From positions 1-43,611 of the forward strand of contig NZ_JAJFBP010000038.1 in the NCBI RefSeq assembly GCF_020697055.1: a stretch of 43,611 nucleotides of DNA, written 5' to 3'. This DNA comes from Panacagrimonas sp. (GTDB taxonomy: Bacteria > Pseudomonadota > Gammaproteobacteria > Nevskiales > Nevskiaceae). Shown here piece by piece: positions 31,971 to 41,446 of this stretch; position 1 is the first letter of the stretch, and each line of letters starts with the position of its first letter. The notes beneath the pieces were generated by a model. It was not told where the DNA came from. It was given only the letters and a program-made list of their open reading frames with translations, and did no database searches. A program made the translations under genes and the position numbers.

Positions 31971-34571
31971 ATGCGTGCCGACAAACTGACCAGCCGCTTC
32001 CAGGAAGCCCTGGCGACCGCCCAGAGCCTCGCGCTCGGGCGCGATCACGCCGCCATCGAACCCGTCCACGTCCTGACCGCGCTGCTCGGCCAGGACGGCG
32101 GCACGCTCGCGCCGCTGCTGCAGGCCGCGGGCATCAATCCCGACCTGCTTCGCAGCCGCCTGACGCAGGCGCTGGAGAAGCTGCCGCGACTGGGCAAGAC
32201 CACCGGCGACATGCAGGTCTCGCCGGATCTCAACCGCCTGCTCAATCTCACCGACAAGCTCGCGCAGCAGCGCGGCGACCAGTTCATCTCCTCGGAGCTC
32301 TTCGCGCTCGCGGCCCTCGACGACAAGGGTCCTGCCGGCGACGCGCTGCGGGCAGCAGGCGGGCGCAAGGAGATGTTCGAGCAGGCCATCGAGCGCGTGC
32401 GCGGTGGCCAAAAGATGGATTCGGCCGGCGCCGAGGACCAGCGCCAGGCGCTCGAAAAATTCACGATCGACCTCACCGAGCGCGCCCGCAAATCCAAGCT
32501 CGATCCGGTGATCGGTCGCGACGAGGAGATCCGTCGCGTCATCCAGGTGCTCAGCCGCCGTACCAAGAACAACCCGGCGCTGATCGGCGAACCGGGCGTG
32601 GGCAAGACCGCGATCGCCGAAGGCCTGGCCCAGCGCATCGTCAACGGCGAAGTGCCGGAGTCGCTCAAGAACAAGCGCCTGCTGACGCTGGACCTGGGCT
32701 CGCTGATCGCCGGCGCCAAGTACCGCGGCGAGTTCGAGGAGCGCCTCAAAGGCGTGCTCAACGACCTGGCCAAGTCCGAAGGCCAGGTGATCCTGTTCAT
32801 CGACGAGATCCACACGCTGGTGGGCGCGGGCAAGGCCGAAGGCGCGATGGACGCGGGCAACATGCTCAAGCCGGCGCTGGCGCGCGGCGAGCTGCATTGC
32901 ATCGGCGCGACCACGCTGGACGAATATCGCAAGTACATCGAGAAGGACGCCGCGCTCGAGCGCCGCTTCCAGAAAGTGTTCGTCGGCGAGCCCTCGGTGG
33001 AGGACACCATCGCGATCCTGCGCGGCCTGAAGGAGCGCTACGAGGTCCATCACGGCGTCGACATCACCGACGGCGCGCTGATCGCGGCGGCCAAGCTGAG
33101 CCATCGCTACATCACCGATCGCAACCTGCCGGACAAGGCGATCGACCTGATCGACGAGGCCTCCGCGCGGATCCGCATCGAGCAGGACTCCAAGCCCGAG
33201 CCGCTCGATCGCCTCGATCGCCGGCTGATCCAGCTCAAGATCGAGCGCGAGGCGCTCAAGAAGGAAGCCGACGAAGGCGCGAAGCGTTCGCTCGCCGAGC
33301 TCGAGAAGGACATCGCCAAGCTCGAACGCGAGCACAACGACCTGGACGAGCGCTGGAAGGCGGAGAAAGCCAGCGCGGTCGGCAGCGCGAGCGTCAAGGA
33401 AGAACTCGAGCGCGCTCGCGTCGAGATGGAAGCCGCGCGGCGTGCGGGCGATCTGGCTCGCATGGCGGAGCTGCAATACGGAAAGATTCCGGAGCTCGAG
33501 CGCCGACTCGCCGCCGCTCCCACCGAGTCCCGAGTTCCGAGTCCCGAGTCCCGGCTTCTGCGCACCAGCGTGAGCGAGGAAGAGATCGCCGAGATCGTCG
33601 CGCGCTGGACCGGCATCCCGGTCTCCAAGCTGATGGAAGGCGAGCGCGAGAAACTGCTGCGGATGGAAGACGCGCTGCACGATCGCGTGGTCGGCCAGGA
33701 CGAGGCGGTGGCCGCGGTATCGAACGCCATCCGCCGATCACGCGCGGGGCTGTCGGATCCCAACCGCCCGATCGGATCGTTCCTGTTCCTGGGTCCGACC
33801 GGCGTGGGCAAGACCGAGCTCTGCAAGGCGCTCGCCGCGTTCATGTTCGACACCGACGAGGCGATGGTGCGCATCGACATGTCGGAGTACGGCGAGCGCC
33901 ACAGCGTGGCGCGCCTGATCGGCGCGCCTCCCGGTTACGTGGGCTACGACGAGGGCGGACAGCTCACCGAAGCGGTGCGACGTCGTCCCTACTCCGTCGT
34001 GCTGCTCGACGAGGTCGAGAAGGCGCACCCGGAAGTGTTCAACGTGATGCTGCAGGTGCTCGACGACGGCCGGCTCACCGACGGCCAGGGCCGCACGGTC
34101 GATTTCCGCAACGCGGTGATCGTGATGACCTCCAACCTCGGCTCGCAGCTGATCCAGGACATGCTCGGCAGGAAGGACGCCGCGCGCGTCGACTACGGCG
34201 CGATCAAGGAAGCGGTGATGACCGTCGTGGGGCAGCACTTCCGGCCCGAGTTCATCAATCGCATCGACGAGGCCGTGGTGTTCAGCCCGCTGGGTTCGGC
34301 GCAGATCCGCAGCATCGCGCGCGTGCAGTCGGATCGCGTGGTCAAGCGCCTGGCCGATCGCGGCATCTCGCTGGTGTTCACCGACAGCGCACTGGACCTG
34401 CTCGCGCAGGCCGGCTACGACCCGGTGTACGGCGCACGGCCGCTCAAGCGCGCGATCCAGGGCCTGGTCGAGAACCCGCTGGCGCGCGCGGTGCTCGACG
34501 GAAGCTTCGCTTCCGGCGACACGGTGAACGTGGTGAACAAGGACGGCGCGCTCGACTTCGAGCGCGCCTGA
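31971..34571 (+). CDS. clpB: ATP-dependent chaperone ClpB
   Basis: A hexameric AAA+ disaggregase that works with DnaK to rescue aggregated proteins. The 866-residue protein has the Clp N-domain, AAA1 with Walker A GEPGVGKT, the coiled-coil middle domain (about residues 400-520), AAA2 with GPTGVGKT, and the C-terminal D2-small domain. The GYVG pore motif is in [11 protein letters not shown]. An odd feature is at 33523-33550, where four copies of the heptamer CCGAGTC/T encode [11 protein letters not shown] in the linker between the middle domain and AAA2; it keeps the frame. The ATG at 31971 has a CAGGAG ribosome-binding site. Confidence 0.97.
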   Translation: MRADKLTSRFQEALATAQSLALGRDHAAIEPVHVLTALLGQDGGTLAPLLQAAGINPDLLRSRLTQALEKLPRLGKTTGDMQVSPDLNRLLNLTDKLAQQRGDQFISSELFALAALDDKGPAGDALRAAGGRKEMFEQAIERVRGGQKMDSAGAEDQRQALEKFTIDLTERARKSKLDPVIGRDEEIRRVIQVLSRRTKNNPALIGEPGVGKTAIAEGLAQRIVNGEVPESLKNKRLLTLDLGSLIAGAKYRGEFEERLKGVLNDLAKSEGQVILFIDEIHTLVGAGKAEGAMDAGNMLKPALARGELHCIGATTLDEYRKYIEKDAALERRFQKVFVGEPSVEDTIAILRGLKERYEVHHGVDITDGALIAAAKLSHRYITDRNLPDKAIDLIDEASARIRIEQDSKPEPLDRLDRRLIQLKIEREALKKEADEGAKRSLAELEKDIAKLEREHNDLDERWKAEKASAVGSASVKEELERARVEMEAARRAGDLARMAELQYGKIPELERRLAAAPTESRVPSPESRLLRTSVSEEEIAEIVARWTGIPVSKLMEGEREKLLRMEDALHDRVVGQDEAVAAVSNAIRRSRAGLSDPNRPIGSFLFLGPTGVGKTELCKALAAFMFDTDEAMVRIDMSEYGERHSVARLIGAPPGYVGYDEGGQLTEAVRRRPYSVVLLDEVEKAHPEVFNVMLQVLDDGRLTDGQGRTVDFRNAVIVMTSNLGSQLIQDMLGRKDAARVDYGAIKEAVMTVVGQHFRPEFINRIDEAVVFSPLGSAQIRSIARVQSDRVVKRLADRGISLVFTDSALDLLAQAGYDPVYGARPLKRAIQGLVENPLARAVLDGSFASGDTVNVVNKDGALDFERA
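33523..33550 (+). repeat. Four tandem 7-bp repeats inside clpB
   Basis: CCGAGTC, CCGAGTT, CCGAGTC, CCGAGTC run head to tail and are followed by CCGG. They are translated as part of [13 protein letters not shown]. In E. coli ClpB the matching linker has unrelated sequence (around EGKTMRLLR), so this appears to be a repeat that entered and was kept in frame. Confidence 0.8.
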
Positions 34572-34587
34572 GGTCTCGTCGTCGGCC

Positions 34588-35469
34588 CTATCTGTCGGCC
34601 GCAATCCCTGCGGACGCACGATGGGCGTAGTGGACACCCACCACGTGCGCGGCGCCGATGCAGACGATCAACCACGCGCCGGCCGTCAGGAACGCCGCGA
34701 GCACGTCGCTGACGTAGTGCACCTGCAGCACCACGCGGCTGTAGCCGACGAGCAGCGCGATCGCCAGTCCTGACAGCGCGATCGGAAGCCGCCATAGCGG
34801 CGGCGCGGCGCGACACAGCAGATACGCGAGCATCCCGTACACCGCGACCGAACCCGCGGTATGCCCGCTCGGAAAGCTCCAGCCGTGGACCTCCGCAAAC
34901 CCGTGCTCGTGCAGCGGCCGGTCGCGCTCGAAGATCGCCTTGAGGACGCGGTTGAGCACGCCGTTGCCTGCCACCGCCGCGATCCACGCGATCGTCAGCA
35001 GCCGCTTGCGTCGCACCACCAGGAACAGCGCCACGACGACGCCGATCGCCCATTGCGTCGCGGCATCGCCCAGGTGCGTGATCGCGGCGAACGTCTGCAG
35101 CGTCTCCGGCGAGGCCGAGCGCGCCAGCTCCGTCGAGACCGCGAGGTCGAAGCGGCCGAGCCCTTCGTCGAGATCGATCTCGTCGGCGACTTCGAAGAAC
35201 ACGCCGACCGCCAGCAGCACGATCCCGAACCCGAGCAGCAGGTCCAGCACCAGCGTTCCGCCCTGCCACGCGGCCGGCGTGCGCAGGCGCGACAGCGCGG
35301 GCAGCAGGCCCACGGCGCGCGGCCAGGTGAAGGCCAGCACGTTCCACAGCGGTCCGCGCACCCTGCGCAGGATCCACCACGCGAGGACCGCGGCGCACAC
35401 CACCGTCGCGGCCGCGATCGCGAACGTCAGCAGCGGACGGGTGGCGACGAAAAGCGGCAGGCCTTCCAT
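34588..35469 (-). CDS. PAP2-family phosphatase (membrane)
   Basis: An integral membrane phosphatase of 293 residues with all three PAP2 signatures: K-x6-R-P (KAIFERDRP), PSGH (SFPSGHTAGS) and S-R-x5-H-x3-D (SRVVLQVHYVSD), surrounded by hydrophobic helices. There is also an N-terminal helix and an extra hydrophobic segment (LVLDLLLGFGIVLLAVGVFF). Likely substrates are phosphatidate, phosphatidylglycerol phosphate or undecaprenyl pyrophosphate. It begins 1 nt after the metallophosphoesterase stop, as last gene of a three-gene operon with a lipid kinase. It converges with clpB. Confidence 0.88.
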   Translation of the reverse strand: MEGLPLFVATRPLLTFAIAAATVVCAAVLAWWILRRVRGPLWNVLAFTWPRAVGLLPALSRLRTPAAWQGGTLVLDLLLGFGIVLLAVGVFFEVADEIDLDEGLGRFDLAVSTELARSASPETLQTFAAITHLGDAATQWAIGVVVALFLVVRRKRLLTIAWIAAVAGNGVLNRVLKAIFERDRPLHEHGFAEVHGWSFPSGHTAGSVAVYGMLAYLLCRAAPPLWRLPIALSGLAIALLVGYSRVVLQVHYVSDVLAAFLTAGAWLIVCIGAAHVVGVHYAHRASAGIAADR

Positions 35470-35470
35470 T

Positions 35471-36283
35471 TCAGTTGCGCTCCAGCGCCAGCTCCCAGGT
35501 CTCGACGCACTCGAACCGCGAGCGCGCCATCGTGAAGTCCCAGCGCTCCACGGTGCAGTGGTTCGCCCGGCCCGGCAGGCCGTAGCGCATCAGGTTGACC
35601 GAGTTGGGCGCGTCGGGGCGCACGCGCCACGACGTCGCGGTTCCCGCCTGCACGCACCAGGAGCGGCGCGTCAGATCGGGAAACCGCAGGCGCAGCGGCC
35701 GCACGTACGGCAGGTGGATGTGCCCGCCCATGAAGACGTCGGCGCCGGCCTGGGTCCACGCGCGCGCCGCGCGGGTGTGTCCGTGCAGCAGGTCGTGCTC
35801 GTCGCTGGCGTGCGGCACGTCCACCGGCTGGTGCGTGATCACCACGCGCAACTGGTCCGGCGCCGCGGCGCGCAGGCGCTCGGCGACGCGCTGTACCTGC
35901 GCCCTGGACACCTCGCCGTCGATGTGGCGATAGCGGCGCGTGGTCCGGACCCCGATCGCAAGCAGGTTGGGCAGGTCGAGTAGCGGCTCGAGCTCGTCGC
36001 CGAACACGCGCCGATGGCGCGCGTACGGGCGGAATATCCGCGTGAACACGTCGACCAGAGGAATGTCGTGGTTGCCGGGAATCACCAGCGTGCGGGGCAG
36101 CCCGAGCCGCGCCACGAAGCGTTGCGCCGCGCTGAACTGCCACGGACGCGCGCGCTGCGTGATGTCGCCCGACATCACCAGCACGTCGGGCTTCTGTTCC
36201 GACGAGAGCGCGGCGAGCGCCTCGACCACCGGCGGCTGTTCGGTGCCGAAGTGCGGATCGGAGACTTGCAACAGCACGCTCAT
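35471..36283 (-). CDS. Metallophosphoesterase (calcineurin-like)
   Basis: A 270-residue dinuclear-metal phosphoesterase with the ordered motifs SDPHFG (D-x-H), SGDIT, IPGNHDIP (GNHD), VITHQP and GGHIHLP. No signal peptide is visible, so it should be cytoplasmic. Related enzymes cleave phosphodiesters, cyclic nucleotides or UDP-diacylglucosamine; the substrate here cannot be told. It lies between the lipid kinase gene (28 nt upstream) and the PAP2 gene (1 nt downstream), suggesting a role in lipid-phosphate metabolism. Confidence 0.88.
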   Translation of the reverse strand: MSVLLQVSDPHFGTEQPPVVEALAALSSEQKPDVLVMSGDITQRARPWQFSAAQRFVARLGLPRTLVIPGNHDIPLVDVFTRIFRPYARHRRVFGDELEPLLDLPNLLAIGVRTTRRYRHIDGEVSRAQVQRVAERLRAAAPDQLRVVITHQPVDVPHASDEHDLLHGHTRAARAWTQAGADVFMGGHIHLPYVRPLRLRFPDLTRRSWCVQAGTATSWRVRPDAPNSVNLMRYGLPGRANHCTVERWDFTMARSRFECVETWELALERN

Positions 36284-36311
36284 GTGTCAGCTCACCGTTG
36301 GAGACGGGCGT

Positions 36312-37283
36312 TCATTCGGGTTTGACGCGGTCCTCGGCGCTCGGCGTCATCAGCATCAACGGCTCCGGCGCGACGCGAAACTCCAGCGGCGTGCGCATGC
36401 GCCGCACCTCGCCGTCGGCCGCCACCTTGATGTGCTGGTGCCCATGAGGGTGCACGGTCAGGCGCCGCACCGGAAAGCTGACCACGTTGTCCGCGTCGTT
36501 GAGACGGCCCAGCGCACCGCGCAGTGCGAGGGTCAGGATCGACCAAGTGCCCATCGCGCGGACCAGAATCGCGCCCAGGCAGCCGCGCTCGAGCGCCTCG
36601 CCTTCGGGAAGCCCGAGCCGGTCGAACTGCAACCGGTTGTTGCCCAGGAACAGGCTCGGTGTGCGCAGCTGCCGCTTCTGGTCGCCGGCTTCGAGCGTCA
36701 GGGACAGCTGGCGCGGCTCGCGCATCAGCGTCATCAAGCCGGCCGCCATCGCCACCACGCGGCTGCGGCCGAGCTGCGACTTGGCCGCTTCGCGATCCTC
36801 GAGCAGCTTGCGATACAGCCCCACGCTGGCGTTGACCAGGAACACCCGATCGTTGACCAGCCCGACCTGCGCCGGCTCGGGCCGCGCGCGCAGCAAGGCC
36901 CTCGCGGCGGCTTCGGTCTCCTGCGAAATGCCGTGCTCACGGGCGAAGTAGTTGAAAGTGCCTTGCGGCAGCACACCGAAACGACATCCGCTGCCGTAGA
37001 CCTCCTGCGCGACCGCGTTGATGGTGCCGTCGCCGCCGGCCACCACGACCACCCCGTCCTCGCGCTGCGCGCGGCGCAGCGCCTCGCGCGCCACGTCGGC
37101 GATGCGCTCGCCCGGATTCACCGGGAGGAATGCGTGCCGGCGCCCGGCCTCGTTGAAGACCCGCGCGATCTGTTCGCGCGCGGCGTCGGCATCACCGCGT
37201 CCGGAACCGGCGTTGATCACCACGAACAGCGCGGGTTCTGCGGCCACGGGCGCCGGCGGGGACTCGGTCATGACTTCGAGCAT
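36312..37283 (-). CDS. Diacylglycerol kinase catalytic-domain protein (YegS/LCB5-like lipid kinase)
   Basis: An ATP-dependent lipid kinase. The 323-residue protein (ATG at 37283, MLEVMTESPP) has VVINAGSGRGDA at about residues 21-32 and the glycine-rich catalytic motif VVAGGDGTINAVAQEV. GVLPQGTFNYFAREHGI and the C-terminal VAADGEVR block are also typical of the DAGK_cat family. A TTG four codons upstream or an ATG four codons downstream could be the true start. It is first in an operon with a metallophosphoesterase and a PAP2 phosphatase, which could reverse its reaction. Confidence 0.88.
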   Translation of the reverse strand: MLEVMTESPPAPVAAEPALFVVINAGSGRGDADAAREQIARVFNEAGRRHAFLPVNPGERIADVAREALRRAQREDGVVVVAGGDGTINAVAQEVYGSGCRFGVLPQGTFNYFAREHGISQETEAAARALLRARPEPAQVGLVNDRVFLVNASVGLYRKLLEDREAAKSQLGRSRVVAMAAGLMTLMREPRQLSLTLEAGDQKRQLRTPSLFLGNNRLQFDRLGLPEGEALERGCLGAILVRAMGTWSILTLALRGALGRLNDADNVVSFPVRRLTVHPHGHQHIKVAADGEVRRMRTPLEFRVAPEPLMLMTPSAEDRVKPE

Positions 37284-37535
37284 AGGCAGGCCCAACCGTC
37301 ATCCAGGCTTAACCAAACGTTCATGCGACTTTTGATCGGGCGCTCCAGGCTCATCGTCTCGACTAAGCAAAGGAGAGGCCCATGGCCGCTGGTGCGGGCG
37401 GCGGACGGGAAAGAAGTGCTTCTCCCGAATTGCCGGAGATCCGGTTTGAGCCACCGCATACACACGGCCCATGCGGGCCGCCCTGCTCTGTTCCAGTCAG
37501 ACCCTGGCCAGCGCCCCTGTGGGCGAAGAACCCAG
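37284..37535. other. Gene-free stretch upstream of the lipid kinase
   Basis: About 250 bp without a believable gene. On the plus strand a strong Shine-Dalgarno (AAAGGAGAG) precedes an ATG at 37382, but that frame has no stop before the terminator at 37536-37565 and continues antisense into the aldehyde dehydrogenase gene, so I do not call a protein. The stretch must contain the lipid-kinase promoter on the minus strand. A plus-strand small RNA ending at the terminator is conceivable but unproven. Confidence 0.4.
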
Positions 37536-37565
37536 AAAAAAGGCGGCCTGAGGCCGCCTTTTTTT
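37536..37565. terminator. Bidirectional Rho-independent terminator
   Basis: AAAAAA, GGCGGCC (37542-37548), loop TGA, GGCCGCC (37552-37558), TTTTTTT. The perfect 7-bp GC stem, extended by A/T pairing, works on both strands. It ends the minus-strand aldehyde dehydrogenase transcript, 18 nt after its stop. Confidence 0.92.
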
Positions 37566-37582
37566 GTTTGCTGCAGACCGGA

Positions 37583-38986
37583 CTACTTGGCGATGTTCAC
37601 GACCTGGCTCTGCGTGAACTCGGCGAGGCCTTCTTCCGAGAACTCCACGCCCATGCCCGACTGCTTGGCGCCGCCGAACGGGATGCCGGGCCCGAGGTCG
37701 AGATGCTTGTTGACCCAGGCCGTGCCGCTCTCGAGACGCGCGGCGATGCCGCTGGCGCGCTTGGAGTCCTTGCCCCAGACCGACCCGCCGAGGCCGAACG
37801 GCGAGGCGTTGGCGCGCTTGAGGGCGTCCTCCGAATCGCTGTACTTGATCACCGGCAGGATCGGGCCGAACTGCTCCTCGTCGACGATGCGATCGCCGTC
37901 GGTCACGTCACGCACGATGGTCGGACGGATGAAGTAGCCGCCGCTGTCATCGGACTGTCCGCCGGTGACGACCTTGCCGGCCTTCTTGGCTTCCGCGACC
38001 AGGCCCTTGACCTTCTCGAACTGCATCTTGTTCTGCAGGGGGCCGAGCGTCGTGCCCTTCTCGAGTCCGTCGCCGACCACTGCCGCGTTGGCGAGCTTGG
38101 CCAACTCGTCGACCATCTCGTCGTAGATCTTCTCGTGCACGTAGAGACGCTTGATCGCAACGCAGACCTGGCCGTTGTTGGCGAACGCGGCGCCGAAGAT
38201 CTTGCCCGCGGCTTCCTTCGGATCGACGTCGTCGAGCACGATGGCCGCGTCGTTGCCGCCCAGTTCCAGCGTCACGCGCTTGACCGTCTCCGCCGCGCTG
38301 GCCATGACCTTCTTGCCCGTCGCGGTCGAGCCGGTGAACGACACCTTGCGCACGTCCGGATGCGCGGTCAGCACGCCGCCCAGGTCGTTGGCATCGGTGA
38401 TGACGTTGAACACGCCCGCCGGGAACACGTCCTTGGCGACCTCACCCAGCAGCAGCGTGGTCAGCGGCGTGGTCGGCGCCGGCTTGGCCACCAGCGTGTT
38501 GCCCGACAGCAGCGCCGGCGCGAGCTTGCCGTTGAGCAGCAGCACCGGGAAGTTCCAGGGAATGATCGCGGCCACGACGCCCAGCGCCTTGCGGTGCTGT
38601 TCGACGCGACGGATCTCGCTGTCCTCGATGACCTTGGGCTCGACCTTGAGGTTGGCGAAGTAGCGGATGAACGCGAGCGTGCCACCGATCTCCCACTGCG
38701 CTTCGGCGGTGGGCTTGCCCTGCTCCTGCGTCAGCAGCGTGGTGAATTCCTCGAAGCGCGCTTCGATCGCATCGGCGTACTTGGACAGGACCTTGGCGCG
38801 CTCGGGATAGGTCAGCGCCGACCAGGCCGGGAATGCAGCGTTGGCCGCGGCCACCGCCGCGTTGGCCTGCGCCACCGAACCACGCGGGCACTGCGTGAGA
38901 ACCTTGCCCGTCGCGGGGTTGATGACATCCATCGTCGAGTCACCGGCGACGAGCTTGCCGCCGATGAGCAGCTTGAATTCCTTCAT
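37583..38986 (-). CDS. NAD(P)-dependent aldehyde dehydrogenase
   Basis: A 467-residue ALDH-superfamily enzyme that oxidises an aldehyde to the acid. It has N145 (IIPWNFPV), K168 (VAKPAP), the catalytic glutamate E241 (LELGGND) and the nucleophile C275 (NNGQVCVAIKR). Sequence flavour is near succinate-semialdehyde or broad-range aldehyde dehydrogenases; the substrate is not clear. The ATG at 38986 has a strong AAGGAGAG upstream. It lies 33 nt behind a glutathione S-transferase gene, suggesting a joint detoxification role, and ends at a strong terminator. Confidence 0.92.
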   Translation of the reverse strand: MKEFKLLIGGKLVAGDSTMDVINPATGKVLTQCPRGSVAQANAAVAAANAAFPAWSALTYPERAKVLSKYADAIEARFEEFTTLLTQEQGKPTAEAQWEIGGTLAFIRYFANLKVEPKVIEDSEIRRVEQHRKALGVVAAIIPWNFPVLLLNGKLAPALLSGNTLVAKPAPTTPLTTLLLGEVAKDVFPAGVFNVITDANDLGGVLTAHPDVRKVSFTGSTATGKKVMASAAETVKRVTLELGGNDAAIVLDDVDPKEAAGKIFGAAFANNGQVCVAIKRLYVHEKIYDEMVDELAKLANAAVVGDGLEKGTTLGPLQNKMQFEKVKGLVAEAKKAGKVVTGGQSDDSGGYFIRPTIVRDVTDGDRIVDEEQFGPILPVIKYSDSEDALKRANASPFGLGGSVWGKDSKRASGIAARLESGTAWVNKHLDLGPGIPFGGAKQSGMGVEFSEEGLAEFTQSQVVNIAK

Positions 38987-39019
38987 GTACGACTCTCCTT
39001 ACTGCTGAATAGTGATGAC

Positions 39020-39649
39020 CTACGCCGCTGCACTGGGGCGGGACGAGACCGAACGGTACCACCGCTGTACGTTCGGGTGCGAGTCCGTAGGTTGGATCTT
39101 CATCCAGCCGGCGAAATCGACCACGCACAGGCCGGTGATGTCGGCGATCGTGTAGCGATCTCCAGCGATGAACTGGCTCTGTGCAAGCGTTTTTTCCAGG
39201 TTGTCGAAGAAGCGCGCGAGCCCGGCGCGACCTCGCTCGGCCAGCGCCGGAATCGCCTTGACGCCGACCTGCCCCGGGATGCCGCGATCGGCGAATGCGG
39301 GCGTCGAATTGCGAAACGCTTCGGCCGCGGAGAGAAAACCATCCCACTCCATGTGACGCGTGCGCATCGCGATGACCGCGCGGCTCCTGGCGTCGGTTCC
39401 CATCAGCGGCGGATCGGGATGCAGCTCCTCGATGTAGCGGCAGATCGGCACGGCCTCGTCGATGCAGGTGCCGTCGTCGAGCTGCAGCACCGGCACGATC
39501 CCGCGCGGATTGATCTTGAGGAATTCGGGCTTGAGGTTTTCACCGGACATCAGATCGACCTGGACGGTGTCGATCTTCACGCCCTTCTCGGCCAGGAAAA
39601 TGCGGACGCGGCGCGGACTCGGCGCCATGCTGCAGTCGTAGAACTTCAT
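39020..39649 (-). CDS. Glutathione S-transferase family protein
   Basis: A 209-residue cytosolic GST-like protein. The N-terminal thioredoxin-like domain has MAPSPRRVRIFLAEKG (active-site region with Ser), the cis-proline/GSH-contact segment NPRGIVPVLQLDDG and the ES-like DEAVPICRYIEE. The helical C-terminal domain carries the capping-box-like FIAGDRYTIADITG. It probably conjugates or reduces electrophiles with glutathione. It is preceded by GAGGAGAGCAG as ribosome-binding region and is co-transcribed with the downstream aldehyde dehydrogenase. Confidence 0.92.
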   Translation of the reverse strand: MKFYDCSMAPSPRRVRIFLAEKGVKIDTVQVDLMSGENLKPEFLKINPRGIVPVLQLDDGTCIDEAVPICRYIEELHPDPPLMGTDARSRAVIAMRTRHMEWDGFLSAAEAFRNSTPAFADRGIPGQVGVKAIPALAERGRAGLARFFDNLEKTLAQSQFIAGDRYTIADITGLCVVDFAGWMKIQPTDSHPNVQRWYRSVSSRPSAAA

Positions 39650-39848
39650 CTGCTCTCCTCGTTTGTCTGGGGGTGCGCGGTGCCCATGCGCGGGTCCGTG
39701 CAGTCTGCCACGCGGGATGCGGCGCGACGCTCATTTTGCGCCGAAGCCGCGTCGTGTCAGGGCGCCAAGTGCAGGCACCGCCGACGGATCGGTGCTGGCA
39801 CGCAATTCGGATAGGCCGCTCATCGCCCGCGCTGTCGAGGCTGTTGCC

Positions 39849-41426
39849 ATGCCCCCCCGAACCCGTTCCGATCGCCCTGGTTGCCAGGCCCTTCACCTGC
39901 TGGCCGCCAGCGCGGGCCTGATGCTGCTGTACTCCTGCGCGTCGCCGATGGGTCACCGATCCGCATTCTCCACGGCGGGTCCGCAGATGCCGCCGCCGGT
40001 GCTCGATACGGTGCTGGTGCACGAACTGCGCGGCAGTGCGACGGTGCAGAGCGGCGCGCAGCGCCTGCCCCTCAAGGCCGAAACGGAAATCCACGAGAAC
40101 CAGCCGGTGCAGGTCGGTACGCGGTCGACGTTGCGATTGGCGCTGGGCCAGCGCGCGCTGCTCGACCTGGGTCCGGGCTCGCGCTTCGTGATCCACAAGC
40201 TGCCCCGCGACGGCAAGGGCGAAGAACGCGCGACCTGGCTGCGGCTCGAACAGGGCTACCTGCGCGTGATCTGGTCAGACGATCGCGGCGACACCCCGAT
40301 GGAAGTCTCGTTCGGCCGCTGGGCCGCGCGGGTCGGGGCCGGCGAGCACTTCTTCGACAGTCGCAGCACCCGCGCATCGGCGTGTTCGTCCAGCGGCACG
40401 ATGACGCTGTCCGGCGTGCCCGAATGGACCCCGAAGTCGTTGTCCGAACCCTGTGTGATCCTCGAACCGCACCACTCGCCGATCGAGATCGCGCTGCGCG
40501 AAAAGGACTGGGACACGCTGCGCACCAAGCGCCGGCTGCAGCCCACGCTGGCGCGCGCGGCCGACCAGCAGTCGAAGCAGGCGGTGGCGCGCCTCGATCG
40601 CGAGGGGATGCGCCCGGTCGCGTGGAAGCCCGCGACCGCGCCCGGTGCGTTCTCGGCCGATCGCCTCGTCGCGCAGCCGCGTAGCGCGACCTATTTCCCG
40701 CACACGCCGCCGGTCATCCAGATCCCGGCGGAACCCGAGCCCGCGGCCGTCGAGGAATACGCCTACGTGCCGGTGTCACCCGCGACGGTCGTGACGCAGC
40801 CCGAACCGGTGACGGTGATCTCCGCGGACGATGTTCCGACCGTGGCGTCGGAACCGGTCGCGGAGCCGATGCAGGCCGAGGCGGCCGAAGCCCTGATCGC
40901 AAGCGCGCCGACCGCGGCGGGCGAGTCGACGGCAACACCGCTTGCGCCGGCCGCTCCCGCGCTCAAGTGGACCGAGAGCCTCGAGGTCGACGGCGCGAAC
41001 CTGCAGCCCGTTGCGCCGGCGCCGACCGCGACCGCCACGATCGACGCCGCGTCGGTACCGACGACCGGGCAGGCCCCCGTCCAGATGACCGCCTACGCGC
41101 CGCCGCAGGAAAGCGCGCCGATGCCGGAGAGCGCCGCCGTCGCACCCGCGCCGATCGTCGAGATGCCGGGCGCGGCGACCGGTGAACGTGCCGAATGGAT
41201 CGTCAACGTCGCGACCTACGCGGCGCCCGAATCGGCGCAGCAGCATGCACAGCAGCTGATCGCGCAGAACTTCGATGCGACGGTGCGACACGAGACCGTG
41301 CGCGGCCGCTCGTCCTATCGCGTGGTGATCGAAGGTTTGACCAGCGAAGCGGCGGCGCAGTCGGCGGTCGCCGATCTCGGATCGAAGTGGGGTGTGCGAT
41401 CGGCGTGGGCGATGCGCAAGCGCTAG
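39849..41426 (+). CDS. FecR-like and SPOR domain lipoprotein candidate
   Basis: A 525-residue envelope protein. The N-terminus has a hydrophobic segment ending in a lipobox-like LLYSC (cysteine 30). Then comes a FecR-type beta domain at about residues 55-170 (RGSATVQSGAQRLPLK...LRLALGQRALLDLGPGSRF). A long linker of about 160 residues rich in Ala, Pro, Glu, Val and Thr follows. The C-terminal SPOR domain (residues about 449-525, WIVNVATYAAPESAQQHAQ) is of the peptidoglycan septal-glycan-binding type. The ATG at 39849 has GAGG 8 nt upstream and places the signal at the N-terminus. It is divergent from the GST gene and convergent with acs. The precise role is unknown. Confidence 0.78.
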   Translation: MPPRTRSDRPGCQALHLLAASAGLMLLYSCASPMGHRSAFSTAGPQMPPPVLDTVLVHELRGSATVQSGAQRLPLKAETEIHENQPVQVGTRSTLRLALGQRALLDLGPGSRFVIHKLPRDGKGEERATWLRLEQGYLRVIWSDDRGDTPMEVSFGRWAARVGAGEHFFDSRSTRASACSSSGTMTLSGVPEWTPKSLSEPCVILEPHHSPIEIALREKDWDTLRTKRRLQPTLARAADQQSKQAVARLDREGMRPVAWKPATAPGAFSADRLVAQPRSATYFPHTPPVIQIPAEPEPAAVEEYAYVPVSPATVVTQPEPVTVISADDVPTVASEPVAEPMQAEAAEALIASAPTAAGESTATPLAPAAPALKWTESLEVDGANLQPVAPAPTATATIDAASVPTTGQAPVQMTAYAPPQESAPMPESAAVAPAPIVEMPGAATGERAEWIVNVATYAAPESAQQHAQQLIAQNFDATVRHETVRGRSSYRVVIEGLTSEAAAQSAVADLGSKWGVRSAWAMRKR

Positions 41427-41446
41427 CCACCGCGGCCCCGCCTTAG

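Noticed and set aside
37382..39814. 810-codon plus-strand open frame with a strong ribosome-binding site
   Set aside because: It runs through a perfect terminator and antisense to aldehyde dehydrogenase and GST genes, with a composition typical of a shadow frame.
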